A stretch of DNA of 64,000 nt from Pseudomonas sp. HOU2 (GTDB taxonomy: Bacteria > Pseudomonadota > Gammaproteobacteria > Pseudomonadales > Pseudomonadaceae): NCBI RefSeq assembly GCF_040729435.1, contig NZ_CP160398.1, positions 3,844,001 to 3,908,000 of the forward strand, given 5' to 3'. The notes below the pieces were generated by a model. It searched no databases. It was given only the letters and a program-made list of their open reading frames with translations, and was not told the origin of the DNA. Positions within the stretch are counted from its first letter, which is position 1. Every line of letters begins with the position of its first letter. A program made the position numbers and the translations under genes. This document shows, one piece after another, positions 53,797-64,000 of the stretch.

Positions 53797-54968
53797 GGCA
53801 ACAGTTGCTCCCAGGCCGGTACGCCCATCGGTGGTTTGGGCAATGCCGGCAGTGGTTCGGTCGGTTGTGGCTGGATGCCGTCGCGTTCCAGCGAGGCGAT
53901 GACCCGGTCGGCGAAGTCCGGCGCCAGTGCCAGTTTGGTCGGCCAACCCACCAGCAGGCGACCCTCCTCGGCGAGGAAGGCGTTGTCCGGGCGGGTAAGG
54001 CCGGTTTGCAGCGGCTCGGCGCGGTCGACGCGCAAGGTCGCAAATTGCACCTGGCTCAGGTCGATCCATGGCAGCAATTGACCGAGTTCTTTCTGCGCGG
54101 TGGCGATCTGCTCGGCTGGCTCGCGGGCCACGCCGTCGCTTTCGGCAATGTCACCGCCCAGATACCAGACCCAGTTGCCGTCGGCGGCCGGGTGAGTGGT
54201 GACGGTAATGCGCGGCTTGGTGCCGCCGCCCAGGCAGTGGGCGTACAGCGGCTTCAGGCTGGGGCCTTTGGCGATGATCATGTGCAGGGGCCGACGTTGC
54301 ATTTGCGGATGAGTCAGGCCCAGGTCTTCCAGCAACCGGGCAGTGCCGGCACCGGCACTGAGAACGATGCGCTGGGCGCGAATCTCGCGGCCGTCGACTT
54401 TCAGGCCGACCAGCACACCCGCTTCCAGCAGCGGCTCGATGGTTTGCCCGGCGAGCAGACCGTCACCGGCCAGATCGGCCAGGCGCTGGATCAGGCTCGG
54501 CACGTCGACCACCAGTTCGGCGAGGCGGTAGACCTTGCCCTTGAAGCGCTTGTCTTGCAGGGCCGGCGGCAGTTGATCGCCCTTGACCTGATCGACGCGG
54601 CCACGCACGGCCTTGCTGGCGAAGAAACTGGTGAGGTTGCCGGCGAGGGTGCCGGGCGACCACAGGTAATGCGCTTCGGACAACAGGCGTACGCCGGACA
54701 GGTCCAGTTCGCCGTTGCCGGCCAATGCTTCACGCCAGCGTCGCGGCATGTCGGCAATGGCTTCCGAGGCGCCGGTCAGCGCGCCGTGCAAGGCATACTT
54801 GGCGCCGCCATGGATGATGCCCTGGGACTTCACACTCTGCCCGCCGCCGAGGCTGGCGTTTTCCACCAGCACGGTCGAAAAACCCTGGCGGCGCAGACGC
54901 GCGTTCAGCCAGAGGCCGGCGACACCAGCGCCGACAATCAGAACGTCGGTGGAAATAACGGATGGCAT
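53793..54968 (-). CDS. FAD-dependent oxidoreductase, DAO family
   Basis: A 391-residue flavoprotein. DVLIVGAGVAGLWLNARLRR forms the N-terminal FAD-binding fold, and GGQSVKSQGIIHGGAKYAL near 42 is the second contact. The C-terminal RVDRAEPLQTGL and LLVGWPTKLALAP region fits D-amino-acid or glycerol-3-phosphate oxidase-like enzymes. The substrate cannot be assigned. It is first in a run with the aldo/keto reductase. Confidence 0.86.
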   Translation of the reverse strand: MPSVISTDVLIVGAGVAGLWLNARLRRQGFSTVLVENASLGGGQSVKSQGIIHGGAKYALHGALTGASEAIADMPRRWREALAGNGELDLSGVRLLSEAHYLWSPGTLAGNLTSFFASKAVRGRVDQVKGDQLPPALQDKRFKGKVYRLAELVVDVPSLIQRLADLAGDGLLAGQTIEPLLEAGVLVGLKVDGREIRAQRIVLSAGAGTARLLEDLGLTHPQMQRRPLHMIIAKGPSLKPLYAHCLGGGTKPRITVTTHPAADGNWVWYLGGDIAESDGVAREPAEQIATAQKELGQLLPWIDLSQVQFATLRVDRAEPLQTGLTRPDNAFLAEEGRLLVGWPTKLALAPDFADRVIASLERDGIQPQPTEPLPALPKPPMGVPAWEQLLP

Positions 54969-55040
54969 GCAACGACCTCAGTGTTCAAGACGAGGGCGCA
55001 GTATACAGACTCGGGGAAAAAGGGATTTGAGGGTGATCAA

Positions 55041-55129
55041 TGTAGGAGTGAGCCTGCTCGCGATGGCGATTGTGGATTCGACGTTGTGTCGTCTGATCCA
55101 CCGTTATCGCGAGCGGGCTCACTCTTACA
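55041..55129. repeat. REPIN, family D
   Basis: TGTAGGAGTGAGCCTGCTCG and a near-complement with two changes enclose about 40 bp between the FAD oxidoreductase promoter region and the SMR gene end. Confidence 0.83.
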
Positions 55130-55146
55130 GGAAACCGCGATGTCAG

Positions 55147-55479
55147 TTAATGCCCTGCGGTCTTGGAGAACAGCTGGATGACCACCACGCCGAGCACGAT
55201 CAACGCCATCCCGAGCATTGCCGGCACGTCCAGCTTCTGCCCATAAATGAACAGCGCCGCGACACTGACCATCACGATGCCCATGCCCGCCCACACGGCA
55301 TACGCCACGCCGACCGGCACGGTGCGTACCACCAGAGTCAGCATCCAGAACGCGATACCGTAGCCGATGATGACCAGAATCAGCGGCAGCGGTGTACTCA
55401 AGCCTTTGACCGCTTTCATCGAAACCGTGGCGATCACTTCGGCGCAGATGGCGATAGCCAGAAAGGCGTAGGCGTTCAT
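55147..55479 (-). CDS. Small multidrug resistance exporter, EmrE-like
   Basis: An inner-membrane proton-coupled exporter of cationic compounds. The 110 residues form four helices. The key Glu14 (CAEVIAT), Tyr60 and Trp63 (YAVWAGMG) match EmrE, so it belongs to the Qac rather than the guanidinium-exporting branch. It is divergent from the LysR gene, with about 100 bp between them, which suggests control by that regulator. Confidence 0.92.
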   Translation of the reverse strand: MNAYAFLAIAICAEVIATVSMKAVKGLSTPLPLILVIIGYGIAFWMLTLVVRTVPVGVAYAVWAGMGIVMVSVAALFIYGQKLDVPAMLGMALIVLGVVVIQLFSKTAGH

Positions 55480-55581
55480 GTGTAGATCCTCATGTAAAAC
55501 GTTGCTTGCTGAGGCGGCATTCTAGTCGCTCGTCAGATGCGGTAAAGTCATCACCTATCTGTTATGAAGATGGGTTACAGC

Positions 55582-56484
55582 ATGAACACCCAGTGGAATC
55601 TGGAACAACTGCGCGCTTTCGTCAGCGTCGCCGAACAGCGTTCGTTTTCTGCTGTGGCGCGCCAGCAACGCAAGGCGCAGTCGGCGATCAGTAGCGCCAT
55701 TGCCATGCTGGAGGATGATCTGGGCGTCAGCCTGTTCGAGCGTAGCAGTGGTCGCCAGCCCCGGCTCACCGAAGCCGGTGAAGCGCTGCTCGAAGAGGCG
55801 CGTGAGGTGTTGCGCCAATGCGAGCGCCTCAATGGTCGGGCAATGGCGATGATGCGTGGTCAGGAAGCGCAGCTTCGAGTTGCTCAGGACGAGGCGATGC
55901 CCTATCAGGCACTGGTGGAAAGCTTCGACGCGCTGGCCGAGCAATTTCCCAGCCTCGAAGTGCAGCTGACCAGCGCCGCCCAGGGTGAAGTCGCCCGCAA
56001 ACTGGTCGAGCGTCGCGCCGATCTCGGCCTGCTGTTCTATCACGATGAAATTCCCGAGGCACTGGAGCGCCGGGTATTGGGACGGGTGGAAATGGTCACC
56101 GTCTGCGGGATCAATCATCCACTGGCGACGCAGTCCTACGTCACTTGCCAGCAACTGGCGCAGCATCGGCAGCTGCTGATGTCGACGCAGACCAGTGTCT
56201 ACCCCGGCAACGAACCGGCCAGCCCGCAAGTCTGGCGCGCTGACAGTTTCTACGTGATGGCCGAATGGCTGGTGCGGGATCTGGGCTGGGCCTGGCTGCC
56301 CCGGCATGTGGTGCAGTATTCGGCCTATCAGGGGTTGATGGTCGAACTGGACAGCGAATGGACCCCGCCGGCGCTGGTGGTGGAACTGGTCTGGCGCCGA
56401 GATGAGCCTCTGGGGCCGGCGGCGCGCTGGCTGGCGGAACGTTTTGCCGTGCACTTGCGGGCGATTGGCGACAAAAGTCGATAA
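55582..56484 (+). CDS. LysR-family transcriptional regulator
   Basis: A 300-residue regulator with an N-terminal winged helix (LRAFVSVAEQRSFSAVARQQ, KAQSAISSAIAMLEDDLGVS) and a C-terminal effector-binding domain. ATG 55582 is chosen because it begins right before the DNA-binding domain; ATG 55564 is also possible and neither has a strong ribosome site. It is divergent from the SMR exporter, the usual layout for a LysR target. waaA starts 11 bp after its stop. Confidence 0.88.
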   Translation: MNTQWNLEQLRAFVSVAEQRSFSAVARQQRKAQSAISSAIAMLEDDLGVSLFERSSGRQPRLTEAGEALLEEAREVLRQCERLNGRAMAMMRGQEAQLRVAQDEAMPYQALVESFDALAEQFPSLEVQLTSAAQGEVARKLVERRADLGLLFYHDEIPEALERRVLGRVEMVTVCGINHPLATQSYVTCQQLAQHRQLLMSTQTSVYPGNEPASPQVWRADSFYVMAEWLVRDLGWAWLPRHVVQYSAYQGLMVELDSEWTPPALVVELVWRRDEPLGPAARWLAERFAVHLRAIGDKSR

Positions 56485-56495
56485 ACTCCGCCGCC

Positions 56496-57770
56496 ATGAA
56501 TAGAACTCTCTACACCGCGCTGTTTTACCTGGGGCTGCCATTGGTGGCGATTCGGCTGTGGCTGCGCTCGCGCAAGGCCCCGGCATATGCCAAACGGATT
56601 GGCGAGCGCTTTTCCTGCGGGATGCCGTCACTGCAGCCCGGCGGGATCTGGGTGCACGCGGTGTCGGTTGGCGAAAGCATTGCTGCTGCGCCGATGATTC
56701 GCGCCTTGCTGCAATGTTATCCACAGTTGCCGATCACCGTGACTTGCATGACCCCGACCGGTTCGGAACGGATTCAGGCACTGTTCGCCAATGAGCCGCG
56801 CATCCAGCATTGTTATCTGCCCTATGACTTGCCGTGCGCAGCGGCGCGTTTTCTGGATCACGCCAAACCGAAACTCGCCGTGATCATGGAAACCGAACTG
56901 TGGCCCAACCACATTCACCAGTGCGCCATGCGCGGTATTCCTGTTGCGCTGGCAAACGGCCGACTGTCCGAGCGTTCCGCCAGAGGTTATGGCCGCTTCA
57001 GCAAACTGACTGCGCCGATGCTCGCCGAGATGAGTTTTTTTGCGGTGCAGACCGAGGCTGAAGCTCAGCGCTTCCGTGATCTCGGCGCGCGTCCGCAGAC
57101 GGTCGAGGTCACCGGCTCAATCAAGTTCGACCTGACCATCGACCCGCAGCTGCTGCAGCGCGCCCATGAACTGCGCGGCCAGTGGCAGGCGCTGGAGCGC
57201 CCGGTGTGGATCGCCGCCAGCACTCACGAAGGCGAAGACGAAGTGGTGCTCGACGCCCATCGCCGGCTGCTGGCGAACTACCCGAATGCGCTGCTGATTC
57301 TGGTGCCGCGCCATCCCGAGCGCTTCAACTCGGTGTTCGAGTTGTGTCAGCGCGAAGGCTTTGCCACGGTGCGCCGATCCACCGGTGCCAATGTCGAGGC
57401 AAACACCTCGGTGCTGCTCGGCGACACCATGGGCGAGTTGCTGTTTCTCTATGCACTGGCCGACAGCGCCTTTGTCGGTGGCAGCCTGGTGCCCAACGGC
57501 GGGCACAATCTGCTGGAACCGGCGGCACTGGCCAAACCGGTGATCAGCGGCCCGCACCTGTTCAACTTCCTCGACATCGCCGCGCAAATGCGCGAAGCCG
57601 GGGCGTTGGCCGAAGTGGATGATGCCGAAGGGCTGGCGGTGGAAGTGCAGCGCCTGTTCGAATTACCCCGCGATGCGCAACGCATGGCCGAGGCCGGGCT
57701 GGCGGTGATGCGGCGTAATCAGGGGGCGTTGCAGCGGTTGCTGGATGGGCTGGGCAAGTTGATTCGCTGA
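56496..57770 (+). CDS. waaA: Kdo transferase
   Basis: Adds 3-deoxy-D-manno-octulosonic acid to the lipid A precursor, the step before WaaC. The 424 residues begin with a membrane anchor helix (about 5-22). A GT30 fold follows, with WVHAVSVGESIAAAPMIR near 50, MTPTGSERI, METELWPNH near 130 and the donor region LVPNGGHNLLEPAALAKPV near 330. It is placed 11 bp after the LysR gene, so it may be read through from it. Confidence 0.94.
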   Translation: MNRTLYTALFYLGLPLVAIRLWLRSRKAPAYAKRIGERFSCGMPSLQPGGIWVHAVSVGESIAAAPMIRALLQCYPQLPITVTCMTPTGSERIQALFANEPRIQHCYLPYDLPCAAARFLDHAKPKLAVIMETELWPNHIHQCAMRGIPVALANGRLSERSARGYGRFSKLTAPMLAEMSFFAVQTEAEAQRFRDLGARPQTVEVTGSIKFDLTIDPQLLQRAHELRGQWQALERPVWIAASTHEGEDEVVLDAHRRLLANYPNALLILVPRHPERFNSVFELCQREGFATVRRSTGANVEANTSVLLGDTMGELLFLYALADSAFVGGSLVPNGGHNLLEPAALAKPVISGPHLFNFLDIAAQMREAGALAEVDDAEGLAVEVQRLFELPRDAQRMAEAGLAVMRRNQGALQRLLDGLGKLIR

Positions 57771-57783
57771 TTTGCACTCAACC

Positions 57784-57902
57784 CCTGTGGCGAGGGAGCT
57801 TGCTCCCGTTGGGCAGCGCAGCTGCCCCAAGCCCCGATACATCGAGTTGCCAGGTTTACGACTGCTGCGCAGCCGAGCGGGAGCAAGCTCCCTCGCCACA
57901 GG
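57784..57902. repeat. REPIN, family C
   Basis: CTGTGGCGAGGGAGCTTGCT and its complement flank about 68 bp between the convergent waaA and tolC-like genes. Confidence 0.87.
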
Positions 57903-57917
57903 TATCTTGTTTGCTGT

Positions 57918-59351
57918 TTACGGGCGTGCCTTGAGCTGCGCCTCGGCTGCCTTGGCCAGATCCGGTGGCAGGAAGTCCTTGTCCGGGTTGTAGTCGGCTT
58001 TCAGATAGCGCCGCAGATCTTCCAGGTCACCCGGATTCAATGTCCCCGCCGCCTGCTTCAGGCGCAGGTTGTCGAGGATGTAGTCGTAGCGGGTGTTGTT
58101 GTAGTTGCGCACCGAGGTGTACAGCTGACGCTGGGCATCGAGCACGTCGACGATGTTGCGCGTCCCCACCTGATAACCGATTTCCGTGGCTTCCACCGCG
58201 CTCTGGTTGGAGATGATCGACTGACGTCGTGCCTGCACCTGCTCGACATCGGTGTTCACCGCGCGGTGCAGGTTGCGGGTGTTTTCCACCACTTGCCGGC
58301 GCAGGGACTCGCGCTGTTGCTCGCTCTGATCCAGTTGCGCATAGGACTGGCGCACTTGCGAACTGGTCAGCCCGCCGCTGTAGATCGGAATATTCAGTTG
58401 CAGCGCCAGGGTACGTTGATCGACGTTGCCACTGTACGGCGTACCGAAGGCGTTCGGGTTGGCAAAGCCGAGGGCGTCGTTGTCACCCTTTTCGTATTTG
58501 GCCACGGCATCGAGGGTCGGCAAGTGGCCGGCCTTGCGCTGCTTGAGGGTCTGTTCGGCGGAACTGACCGCAAAGTTGCTCGCCAGCAGATTGAGGTTCT
58601 GTTTGCCCGCGGTGTCGACCCAGGCCTTGGCGTCGTTCGGTACCGGCGGCAGGATCGGCAGCGTGTGGACGATGCCCTGAATCGAGTTGTACTGACGGTT
58701 GGTCAGGGTGATCAGCGCTTCGAACGCATCGTCGACCTGACGCTGCGCAACGATGCGGTTGGCGCGCGCGGTGTCGTAACTGGCTTGTGATTGCAGGACG
58801 TCGGTCTTGTCCGACAGGCCGACATCGAAGCGCTCGTTGGACTGGTCGAGCTGACGCTTGAACGCGGCTTCTTCAGCCTTGGTCGAGGCCAGGTTGTCCT
58901 GACTGCGCAGCACGTTGAAGTAGCTTTCGGCCGATTGCAGAATCAGATTCTGCTCGGTGGCCGAGAGTTGCAGCGCGGCTTGTTCGTTGACGTCCTTGGC
59001 AGCCTGGTACTGGAACCAGCGGTCAGCGCGGAACAAGGGCTGGGCGAGGGTCGCCTGATAGGAATGCGCGCTGCGATTGGCAATGGCCGAAGGCTGGTCG
59101 ATCGAGGTGCGCACATCCGCCACTTCGGCGCCGCCAGACAAGTTCGGCAGCAAGCCGGCACGGGCCTGCGGCACCACTTCTTTCTGGGCGCCGTACTGGG
59201 CGCGGGCGGCGGCCAGATCGGCGTTGTTGTCGACGGCTTCCTGATAGACGCTGACCAGATCGGTCTTGGTCGACAAGGGCGCTTCTGCTGCCCAGGCCAT
59301 TGCGTTGGACGCACAAGACACGGCAAGAGCCAGTGAAAGTTTGCGCAGCAT
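57918..59351 (-). CDS. tolC: TolC-family outer-membrane efflux channel
   Basis: The outer-membrane duct for type I secretion or efflux pumps. A signal peptide of about 21 residues ends in AMAWAAEA. Two outer-membrane efflux repeats follow (about 30-225 and 240-440), each with long coiled-coil helices such as NERFDVGLSDKTDVLQSQAS and GYQVGTRNIVDVLDAQRQLY. Its 477 residues are standard for TolC. No partner pump is adjacent. PAO1 has a homologue here (PA4974), next to thiC. Confidence 0.93.
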   Translation of the reverse strand: MLRKLSLALAVSCASNAMAWAAEAPLSTKTDLVSVYQEAVDNNADLAAARAQYGAQKEVVPQARAGLLPNLSGGAEVADVRTSIDQPSAIANRSAHSYQATLAQPLFRADRWFQYQAAKDVNEQAALQLSATEQNLILQSAESYFNVLRSQDNLASTKAEEAAFKRQLDQSNERFDVGLSDKTDVLQSQASYDTARANRIVAQRQVDDAFEALITLTNRQYNSIQGIVHTLPILPPVPNDAKAWVDTAGKQNLNLLASNFAVSSAEQTLKQRKAGHLPTLDAVAKYEKGDNDALGFANPNAFGTPYSGNVDQRTLALQLNIPIYSGGLTSSQVRQSYAQLDQSEQQRESLRRQVVENTRNLHRAVNTDVEQVQARRQSIISNQSAVEATEIGYQVGTRNIVDVLDAQRQLYTSVRNYNNTRYDYILDNLRLKQAAGTLNPGDLEDLRRYLKADYNPDKDFLPPDLAKAAEAQLKARP

Positions 59352-59522
59352 GAGGCGATCCCTAGCAAAAATATTACGGAAATAATGTGCGCGCCAAGGC
59401 TACGGCGCGGCCCCGGCAGCGTCAAGGCGCGCAGGGCACAGCGAGTGTAGTTGCGCAATCGTGCGGCAACAATCCTGCAAGTCCCGCTAATTGCGCCATT
59501 CATCATGGTGTTTGCCGCGGTG

Positions 59523-59552
59523 TTGGCGTTCTTTGCCGGTTGTGTCTAGACT
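59523..59552 (+). promoter_or_regulatory. Possible promoter of the thiC transcript
   Basis: TTGGCG (59523-59528) and TAGACT (59547-59552) are 18 bp apart. A start near 59559 would fall just before the riboswitch P1 stem at 59561. Confidence 0.45.
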
Positions 59553-59560
59553 GGCCGGGT

Positions 59561-61698
<2,138 letters not shown>

Positions 61699-61731
61699 TC
61701 TGACCTGAAAGGCTCTGGGATGACCGGAGCC

Positions 61732-61867
61732 TCTGTGGCGAGGGAGCTTGCTCCCGCCCGGCTGCGAAGCAGTCGTAAATCCGGCCAACGCGTTCTGATT
61801 GAAAGAACGCGTTGGCCGGTTTTGGGTCTGCTGCGCAGACCAGCGGGAGCAAGCTCCCTCGCCACAG
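61732..61867. repeat. REPIN, family C, with an extra internal palindrome
   Basis: CTGTGGCGAGGGAGCTTGCT and its complement form the outer arms. Inside, CCGGCCAACGCGTTCT (61781-61796) and its exact complement (61804-61819) form a 16-bp stem with a 7-base loop. It lies in the 220-bp gap between thiC and the CytX-like gene. Confidence 0.87.
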
Positions 61868-61918
61868 GCATGGTGTGCGATCACACACAACAACAAATGT
61901 CCCTCTGAGATAACACCC

Positions 61919-63211
61919 TTGAGCATTCAACCCGGCACTTATTCCCCCGACCTCGCCGTACCCGCCGACAAGCGAGTATTCGGCGGTCGCGATCTGTTTT
62001 CCCTGTGGTTCTCCCTCGGTATCGGCCTGATGGTCTTGCAGACCGGTGCCTTGCTCGCGCCCGGTCTGGGCCTCTCCGGTTCGCTGCTGGCGATTTTCCT
62101 CGGCACGCTGGTTGGCGTGCTGCTGTTGGCCGCCGTTGGCGTGATCGGCAGCGACACCGGTCTGTCGTCGATGGCCGCGCTGAAACTGAGTCTCGGCAGC
62201 AAAGGCGCGAGCCTGCCGGCGCTGCTCAACCTGCTGCAACTGATCGGTTGGGGCTCGTTCGAAATTATCGTCATGCGCGACGCCGCCAGCCTGCTCGGCA
62301 GCCGTGCGTTCAGCGAAGGTTCGCTGTGGGCCAACCCGATGCTCTGGACCTTGTGCTTCGGCGCACTGGCGACTTTGCTCGCGGTCAGCGGGCCGCTGAC
62401 GTTCGTGCGCAAGATCCTGCGTAAATGGGGTATCTGGCTGATCCTCGCCGCGTGCATCTGGCTGACCTGGAATCTGTTCGCCAAGGCTGATCTGGCGGCA
62501 CTCTGGGCCCGTGCCGGGGACGGTTCGATGCCGTTTGCCGTGGGCTTCGACATTGCCATCGCGATGCCGCTGTCGTGGCTGCCGCTGATCGCCGATTACT
62601 CGCGTTTCGGCAAGCGGGCGAAGAACGTCTTCGGCGGCACCGCCATCGGTTTCTTCATCGGCAATTTCTGGTTGATGAGTCTCGGCGTGGCCTACACCCT
62701 GGCGTTTGCGCCGAGCGGTGAAGTCAATGCGTTGCTGCTGGCACTGGCCGGGGCCGGTCTGGGCATTCCGCTGTTGCTGATTCTGCTGGATGAGTCGGAA
62801 AACGCTTTCGCCGACATTCATTCGGCAGCGGTGTCGAGCGGGATTCTGTTGCGCCTGAAAGTCGAGCATCTGGCCTTGGCCATCGGCGTGATCTGCACCC
62901 TGATTGCACTGCTGGCGCCATTGGCGCAGTACCAGAACTTCCTGTTGCTGATCGGCTCGGTGTTTGCGCCGCTGTTCGGCGTGGTGCTGGTGGATCACTT
63001 CATCCTGCGCAAGCGCAGCGCTCAGGTGGCGTCAGGCGCATTGCGCTGGCCGGCGCTGTTGGCGTGGCTGGGCGGGATCAGCACCTACCACTTGCTGGCG
63101 AATCTGTATCCGGATGTCGGCGCGACCCTGCCGGCACTGGTGCTGGCAGGGCTGTTGCAGCTGGTGCTCGGGCGAGCCTTCAGTTACGGCCCGGAAACAG
63201 CTCGGGTTTGA
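61919..63211 (+). CDS. cytX: CytX-like hydroxymethylpyrimidine transporter
   Basis: An inner-membrane importer of the nucleobase:cation symporter-1 family, 430 residues and about 12 helices. VFGGRDLFSLWFSLGIGLMV near 20 and the segment AIAMPLSWLPLIADYSRFG near 215 are typical. Lying downstream of thiC, it fits the CytX type, which takes up the thiamine pyrimidine precursor. No ATG or GTG fits, so TTG 61919 (at SIQPGTYSPD) is taken as the start; an in-frame ATG at 61799 lies inside the REPIN. Its 3' end overlaps the convergent lipoprotein gene by 32 bp. Confidence 0.85.
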   Translation: MSIQPGTYSPDLAVPADKRVFGGRDLFSLWFSLGIGLMVLQTGALLAPGLGLSGSLLAIFLGTLVGVLLLAAVGVIGSDTGLSSMAALKLSLGSKGASLPALLNLLQLIGWGSFEIIVMRDAASLLGSRAFSEGSLWANPMLWTLCFGALATLLAVSGPLTFVRKILRKWGIWLILAACIWLTWNLFAKADLAALWARAGDGSMPFAVGFDIAIAMPLSWLPLIADYSRFGKRAKNVFGGTAIGFFIGNFWLMSLGVAYTLAFAPSGEVNALLLALAGAGLGIPLLLILLDESENAFADIHSAAVSSGILLRLKVEHLALAIGVICTLIALLAPLAQYQNFLLLIGSVFAPLFGVVLVDHFILRKRSAQVASGALRWPALLAWLGGISTYHLLANLYPDVGATLPALVLAGLLQLVLGRAFSYGPETARV

Positions 63212-63926
63212 GAATGCCGTTCAGGCGCGGGTAAGGGATCTTCAGTTCGACGTGGCCCAGCGCGTAAGGCGCGATGGTGCTCACGTCGTACTTGAGGATC
63301 ACGCCACCGTAGGTCAGCGCCACGTTCGGGGTTTTCACGAACGGCCAGCTCTTCACGAAATCCGCTTCCTGATCGAGCTTGGTGCTGATCAGCCAGCTGT
63401 TGTGCGCCACTTGCGCCGCTTTCCAGAACGCGTCTTCCTGACCCGGCAGCAACATGTCCGACAGGTTCAGCACTTTATGCTGCTGGCGCGAATAGTTGAT
63501 GAAACCGCGCCCCGGGGTGCCATGGGCGCCGCCGGTGTCGAGGTAGCTCGACAGCTCGATGATCACCAAGCCGTCATGCTGCTCGCGTACCTTGGCCTGC
63601 AGATAGCTGCTGTTGCGCGGGCCGGCGGTACGCAGGAACTGCTCACGATAGGCGGCCAGGGTCGGCGCAACCGGGGCGTTGGTCTCGGTGCGGGTCATTT
63701 GCAGCAGGCGTTTTTCGATGATGCCGTCCAGCGCAGGTTCGGCGGCGAAGTGCACGGTATCGATATTCACCAGCGGGCAGTCCGGGTTGGAACAGCCGGG
63801 TTTCAGGGTTTCCGACGCGTCGCGGGTGGTGTCCAGCGGCGTGCGGTAGTTGGGCTGGAACAGGTTGGCGCAGGCGCCCAGGGTCAGGGCGATGGCGGCC
63901 ACGGAGGCAATTTTGAAAAGCGACAT
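63180..63926 (-). CDS. RsiV-family (DUF3298-like) lipoprotein
   Basis: A 248-residue exported lipoprotein. The signal peptide ends in LTLGAC, with the acylated Cys at residue 19. The C-terminal half (SSYLDTGGAHGTPGRGFINY and YDVSTIAPYALGHVELKIPY) matches the DUF3298 part of RsiV-like proteins, but no sigma factor gene is adjacent, so an anti-sigma role should not be assumed. PAO1 PA4972 occupies the same place. The remaining 74 bp of the window hold no recognisable gene. Confidence 0.85.
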   Translation of the reverse strand: MSLFKIASVAAIALTLGACANLFQPNYRTPLDTTRDASETLKPGCSNPDCPLVNIDTVHFAAEPALDGIIEKRLLQMTRTETNAPVAPTLAAYREQFLRTAGPRNSSYLQAKVREQHDGLVIIELSSYLDTGGAHGTPGRGFINYSRQQHKVLNLSDMLLPGQEDAFWKAAQVAHNSWLISTKLDQEADFVKSWPFVKTPNVALTYGGVILKYDVSTIAPYALGHVELKIPYPRLNGILKPELFPGRN

Positions 63927-64000
63927 GGGCGTCCTTTCTGAAACAGGGGAAGGCGAAAAGTTATCCGCTTCGACTCTCGCCGAAGCAGTCAGTTCGCCAC

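Noticed and set aside
53797..54069. N-terminal extension of the aldo/keto reductase
   Set aside because: The extra 91 residues are read antisense-like in another frame of the FAD oxidoreductase gene and are Arg/Pro-rich; the ATGA overlap at 53796 is the natural start.

Overview
The window is a GC-rich chromosomal segment from a fluorescent Pseudomonas (P. fluorescens group). The evidence is the gene order, Pseudomonas-type proteins (a DipA-type phosphodiesterase, the waaFCGP core-LPS cluster, Mig-14, DnpA) and about fifteen short paired inverted repeats of the REP/REPIN type. From memory, the backbone follows P. aeruginosa PAO1 from about PA5020 down to PA4972. A chemoreceptor, putA/putP and a vgrG module are additions. 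No tRNA, rRNA, IS element, phage or CRISPR array was seen.

Layout. 1-4.0 kb: a double-Cache chemoreceptor converging on an acyl-CoA dehydrogenase. 4.1-10.1 kb: divergent putA and putP (proline catabolism and uptake) around an intergenic region with seven GTTGCA hexamers, the known PutA operator word. 10.4-13.8 kb: an orphan type VI secretion spike (VgrG) with a DUF4123 adaptor but no recognisable effector, then a strongly structured non-coding element and a small unknown gene. 14-20.3 kb: rlmJ, msrA, dipA and a PhoD-like phosphatase. 20.6-28.5 kb: aceF and aceE (pyruvate dehydrogenase), with twin dyads upstream that look like RpiR-family (HexR/RccR) sites, then glnE.

28.8-52 kb is a long LPS core and outer-core locus: waaF, waaC, waaG, waaP, three further kinase-like genes (one with two kinase domains), a small lipoprotein, a carbamoyltransferase, glycosyltransferases interleaved with mig-14 and dnpA, then (minus strand) an O-antigen ligase fused to a degenerate kinase domain and an acyltransferase. 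It continues with msbA, a sulfotransferase/APS-kinase pair and hldE. Together these make ADP-heptose, build, phosphorylate and carbamoylate the core, flip it, attach O-antigen, and perhaps acetylate and sulfate surface glycans.

52-64 kb: a Nudix-like protein, aldo/keto reductase and FAD oxidoreductase run, an SMR exporter, a LysR regulator, waaA (Kdo transferase), a TolC-type outer-membrane channel, then a TPP riboswitch, thiC and a CytX-type transporter (thiamine), and an RsiV-like lipoprotein.

The most interesting items are the structured element at 13237-13430, the WaaL-pseudokinase fusion, the sulfotransferase/cysC insertion, the row of kinase-fold proteins in which two domains lack the catalytic Asp, and the operator-like repeats at put and aceE. 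All calls come from reading the sequence; no database search was run.
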